This document shows, one piece after another, positions 61,010-64,000 of a stretch of 64,000 bases of DNA (position 1 is the stretch's first letter; each line of letters opens with the position of its first letter). The DNA is from AWTP1-13 sp963840075. GTDB taxonomy: Bacteria > Pseudomonadota > Alphaproteobacteria > Rhizobiales > Hyphomicrobiaceae. Under the pieces are notes generated by a model. The model had not been told where the DNA came from. It searched no databases and worked only from the letters and a program-made list of their open reading frames with translations. The translations under genes and the position numbers were made by a program. Location of the stretch: NCBI GenBank assembly GCA_963840075.1, contig CAWIXS010000026.1, positions 29,115-93,114 on the forward strand, given 5' to 3'.

Positions 61010-62090
61010 CGGCCCCGCCCTCCGCAAGCTCGCTGCGCTGGGCGGCATAGACCTCGGGCAGCTCGGCGTAGAGGTGATCGAACATGGTCTCGGGCGCGCG
61101 CGGGGGCGTGGCGAGGTAGCACTCGATGGCGGCATCGATGCGCTCCTGGCAATCGCGCGAGAGCTGCTCCTCCTCGGCCTTGCCCCAGGCCTTCTGGGCG
61201 ACGAGCCAGGCCCTGAGGCGCGCGATGGGCTCCTCCTTCCAGCGCGCCTGCACCTCCACCGCGGGGCGATAGCGGGCCGCGTCGTCGGCCGTGGTGTGGT
61301 CGCCGAGGCGGTAGGTGACGGCCTCGACGAGGCGTGGGCCCGCGCCGCTGCGGGCCGCGGCGATGGCCTCGCCGATGCCCTCGCGCACGGCGATCACGTC
61401 GTTGCCGTCGACCTGCTCGCCCGCAAAGCCGGCGGCGATGGCCTTCTGCGCCAGCGTCGCGCACGCCGTCTGCAGCCGCAGCGGCACCGAGATGGCCCAC
61501 TGGTTGTTGTTGATGACAAACACCACGGGCAGCTTCTGCACGCCGGCGAAATTCATCGCCTCGTAGACGTCGCCCTTCGACGTGGCGCCGTCGCCGAGCA
61601 GGCACACGGCGACACGCGGCTCGGAGCGCAGCTTGAAGGCGTAGGCGACGCCGGCGGCGTGTGGCGCCTGCGAGCCGACGGGCACGCAGAAAGGAAAGTC
61701 GTGCGCGGGGCCGGAGAAGCGGTTGCCGCGCTCGTCGCCGCCCCAGTAGAGCAGGATCTCCTCCATCTTGACGCCGCGCCAGAGGAGCGCGCCGTTGTCG
61801 CGGTAGGAGGGCAGCAGCACGTCCTCCGGCCGCATGGCGCTGGCGACGCCGACCGAGACGGCCTCCTGACCCAGCGAGACGGCGTAGGTGCCGAGCCGGC
61901 CGGTCCGCTGCAGGGAGACCGCCTTCAAGTCGAAGGCGCGGGTGAGCACCATCGCCCGGTAGAGGGCCGCCACGGCCGGCAGGTCGGAGGCGAGCTCGGG
62001 CAGCTTGCCGAGGGCGGTGCCGTCAGGCGCCAGGTAGCCGCGACGGCGCACCTGGAACTCGGCGATCACGGGGAGGCCTGCTTCTGCCAT
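61002..62090 (-). CDS. 2-oxoacid dehydrogenase E1 alpha component
   Basis: A 362-residue thiamine diphosphate enzyme subunit. The cofactor motif is LLGDGATSKGDVYEAMNFAG followed by VVFVINNNQWAISVP, with RTGRLGTYAVSLGQEAVSVG near the N-terminus and RLGDHTTADDAARYRP near the end. This last form is typical of branched-chain 2-oxoacid dehydrogenases (BkdA1) as well as pyruvate types. Its stop overlaps the E1beta start by eight bases. With the amino-acid dehydrogenase upstream it suggests breakdown of branched-chain amino acids. Confidence 0.92.
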   Translation of the reverse strand: MAEAGLPVIAEFQVRRRGYLAPDGTALGKLPELASDLPAVAALYRAMVLTRAFDLKAVSLQRTGRLGTYAVSLGQEAVSVGVASAMRPEDVLLPSYRDNGALLWRGVKMEEILLYWGGDERGNRFSGPAHDFPFCVPVGSQAPHAAGVAYAFKLRSEPRVAVCLLGDGATSKGDVYEAMNFAGVQKLPVVFVINNNQWAISVPLRLQTACATLAQKAIAAGFAGEQVDGNDVIAVREGIGEAIAAARSGAGPRLVEAVTYRLGDHTTADDAARYRPAVEVQARWKEEPIARLRAWLVAQKAWGKAEEEQLSRDCQERIDAAIECYLATPPRAPETMFDHLYAELPEVYAAQRSELAEGGADA

Positions 62091-62161
62091 CGGGTCGTGC
62101 TCCTTGTGGACCAGTGGTCCCGCGATAGGCATGCGCCGCTTCTCAGCTCTATATGGGCCGT

Positions 62162-63272
62162 TCACGCTTGCCAGCGGCGCAGGTCCATCGCCCGCTGCAC
62201 GCGCGTCTCGGCCAGGTCCAGGGCCGCCTGCCGCGGAAGGCTGCGCCTCGCTCCCGCCGCCTGCAGCACGGCGCGCGTGTTGGCCGCCACCTTCTCGGCG
62301 ACGGCATCCATGGCAGCCTTCTCCGTGCCGCCGTGATGCTCGATCGCCGCCGCAATGACGCCGCCCGCGTTGGCGATCAAATCGGGCACCGAGAGAATCC
62401 CTCGCTCGTGCATGCGCCGCTCGGCGCCCGGCGTCGCCGGGATGTTGGCGCCCTGCAAGACGAGCCGCGCCTTGAGACGGTCGACGTTGTCCTCGCGCAG
62501 GACATCGGGCCGCGCCGCCGGGATCCAGATGTCGCAGTCGACGGCGACGAGGTCCTCCGGATCGATGCGCTTCGCACCCTGCAGGTCCGTGAGGCTCTTG
62601 CCGGCCGCCTTCAGCTCTGTGCAGCTCGCTCACGCCGAGCCCCTCGGCATTGGCGATCGCGCCGTGGCTGTCGGAGGCGGCGACGAGGCGGGCGCCCCGG
62701 TCGGCGAGAAACCGCGCGGAGTGCCGGCCGACCGCGCCGAACCCCTGCACCGCGACGCGCGCGCCCTTGAGCTTCAGGCCGCAGAACTCCTGCGCGACCT
62801 CGGCGGCGACGGCAACGCCGAGCCCGGTCGCGCCGATCTCGTCGAGCGGGATGCCGCCGATCTCGCGCGGCAGGCCCACCGCGCGGCCGATCTCGTCCTT
62901 CACCCACGCCATGGCCGTCTCGTTGGTGCCCATGTCGGGGCCGGGGATGTACTCCTTCAGGTTGGCGATGGCGGCGGCGAAAGCGCGCACCAGCCTCTCC
63001 TTCTGGGCGGGCGGCATGGAGGGGTCGCCGAAGATCACGGATTTGGCGCCGCCGTGGGCAAGGCCGGCCGCGGCGTTCTTGAAGGTCATGGCGCGCGCGA
63101 GGCGGAAGCACTCCTCGGTGCTCACGTCCGGCGCCATGCGGGTGCCGCCGATGGCAGGCCCCGCGGCCGTGTTGTCGATGACCACGATCGCCTTGAGCCC
63201 GAGGCGCGGCTCCCAGATGTGCACGATCTTCTCGGGGCCGAGCCGGTCGGCGAAAGCGAAGTCCTGCTCCAC
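62162..63272 (-). pseudogene. Glu/Leu/Phe/Val dehydrogenase with one frameshift
   Basis: The GTG at 63272 follows GGAGGAGAGG. The N-terminal domain has the catalytic lysine in AGLAHGGAKSVIFGDP and the PDMGTNETAMAWVKDEIGR segment. The NAD domain starts VAVQGFGAVGRHSARFLADR. At about 62618 an extra base breaks the frame, which resumes in KAAGKSLTDLQGAKRI. The end reads GVIAAAIEHHGGTEKAAMDA. It is 370 codons plus one base. It would deaminate an amino acid to the 2-oxo acid used by the adjacent complex. Confidence 0.82.
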
Positions 63273-63303
63273 GGTTGCCTCTCCTCCCTCTGATCGCGCT
63301 GCT

Positions 63304-63384
63304 TGTGAGATCGTGAAAGTCGTGAAATCGGCAAGTCGTGAACCGGCGCGCATTCGAATTCACGACTTCACGATCTCACGATCG
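63304..63384. repeat. Long inverted repeat between the dehydrogenase and phasin genes
   Basis: GTGAGATCGTGAAAGTCGTG and its imperfect complement TTCACGACTTCACGATCTCA lie about 33 bases apart and could form a long hairpin. CGTGAA/TTCACG words are repeated several times. The repeat covers the last codons of the phasin-like gene, whose stop is at 63368. Confidence 0.7.
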
Positions 63385-64000
63385 CACGGCCCCGACCGAC
63401 TTGCAGAACGAACGCGGCAGGCTCGCGCAGAGCCTCCAGAATTGCCGCCGGGCCTTCCCCTCCCCTCCCCCCTGTCGGCGCGGCGAAGGCCCTGTACGGC
63501 CCGCGCAGCGCCCGGGAAGGGCATTCTGGCAGCCACGACGGACCTCGCGCTCGCGGACCTGGAGTTGCGCCGGCGACTGCTGGCAGCGTGTGCTCGGAGA
63601 GGCGATCGAATTCGGACGAAGCTTGCGTTGCATGGCCTGCAGGCGTCAGGCCGCCTCCGAGTACGGGGCGGCCGATCTCGCGTGCCGCCTCCTCGGCGCC
63701 GTTCTGCGCAGCGGTCACGCTGTTGTTGAGAAAGCCGCTGGCGAGCCTGGTCATGACCGTCAGCTCCTTCTGGTAGTCCTCCACGGCCTTCTGCCAGAAA
63801 GCGACGTAGGCCTGGCGCAGCTCCTCGGGCGACTGGCTCGCGCACAGCCGCTGCGGGAAGCTCAGGTCCTCCTTGAGGCGTCGGTTGACGAAATCGAGCC
63901 ATTCGCTGCCAAGCATGGCGAAGCCCTGGTACATCGTGCCGTTCCACTTGACGGCGCCCGCGAGCGCAGGGGCCCACGGCGCATAGCCTGTCGCCGGCGT
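63368..64000 (-). CDS. Phasin-like protein (5' end outside the window)
   Basis: The visible 211 codons have MYQGFAMLGSEWLDFVNRRL, ELRQAYVAFWQKAVEDYQKE and LTVMTRLASGFLNNSVTAA, the helical pattern of a phasin (polyhydroxyalkanoate granule protein). The frame is open to the window edge, so the start lies beyond 64000. The last 100 or so residues after AREIGRP are low in helix and partly encoded by repeats, which suggests that the original stop codon has been lost. PHA synthesis genes are not in view. Confidence 0.7.
   Translation of the reverse strand, partial: TPATGYAPWAPALAGAVKWNGTMYQGFAMLGSEWLDFVNRRLKEDLSFPQRLCASQSPEELRQAYVAFWQKAVEDYQKELTVMTRLASGFLNNSVTAAQNGAEEAAREIGRPVLGGGLTPAGHATQASSEFDRLSEHTLPAVAGATPGPRARGPSWLPECPSRALRGPYRAFAAPTGGRGGEGPAAILEALREPAAFVLQVGRGRAIVRS

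Overview
The window is about 64 kb of very GC-rich DNA. It reads as an alphaproteobacterium of the Hyphomicrobiales (Rhizobiales) type. The reasons are the radA-cvpA-purF order, a FixK-like and an FnrL-like regulator, DUF6455, DUF3775 and DUF2161 proteins, an MlaE with an N-terminal STAS domain, a phasin, and mosaic intergenic palindromes of the GTCATCCCGG type. I could not identify the species. I saw no rRNA, tRNA or CRISPR array.

Layout. Positions 1-8.2 kb hold the radA end, cvpA, purF, a decayed insertion sequence, an acetyltransferase, an Mrr nuclease remnant, a cysteine-containing GrdB/PrdB-family homologue, a DedA-type membrane protein, dsbB and a frameshifted mepA. Positions 8.3-21.6 kb hold housekeeping and metabolic genes: an epimerase, eno, queC, a short-chain dehydrogenase (SDR), a PhzF protein, pyrG and a bifunctional aldolase/dehydrogenase. 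Transposase and signal-peptidase remnants lie among them.

Positions 21.6-38.1 kb form one long minus-strand block with several 4-base stop/start overlaps. In transcription order it encodes an SDR, hydantoinase/oxoprolinase HyuA and HyuB, a three-domain molybdenum hydroxylase, a 6-hydroxynicotinate-reductase-like Fe-S enzyme, a UPF0280 protein, an alpha/beta hydrolase and a branched-chain-amino-acid-type ABC importer (binding protein, two permeases, one ATPase). I infer uptake, hydroxylation, ring reduction and ATP-dependent lactam opening of a nicotinate-like N-heterocycle.

Positions 38.9-58.8 kb form a low-oxygen stress island. It has a FixK-like regulator, Hsp20, a phosphoribosyltransferase, CBS and CBS-BON proteins, several universal stress proteins (USPs), a LOG-type protein, an acyl-CoA ligase, an Mla lipid transporter, a small cytochrome c and a DUF6455 protein. 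Eight perfect TTGAY-N4-RTCAA sites lie in it, mostly 60-90 bases upstream of start codons. The island also carries decayed genes: an FnrL-type regulator, an ABC exporter and a cytochrome oxidase subunit I tail. Positions 58.9-64 kb hold a branched-chain-type 2-oxoacid dehydrogenase (E2, E1beta, E1alpha) beside an amino-acid dehydrogenase, and a phasin running off the end.

Two themes cross the window. First, at least six families of intergenic palindromes are present, and several copies lie in frame inside genes, including both joints of the fused hydroxylase. Second, single-base insertions interrupt otherwise well-conserved genes (mepA, a USP, E1beta, the amino-acid dehydrogenase). These may be real decay or sequence errors.
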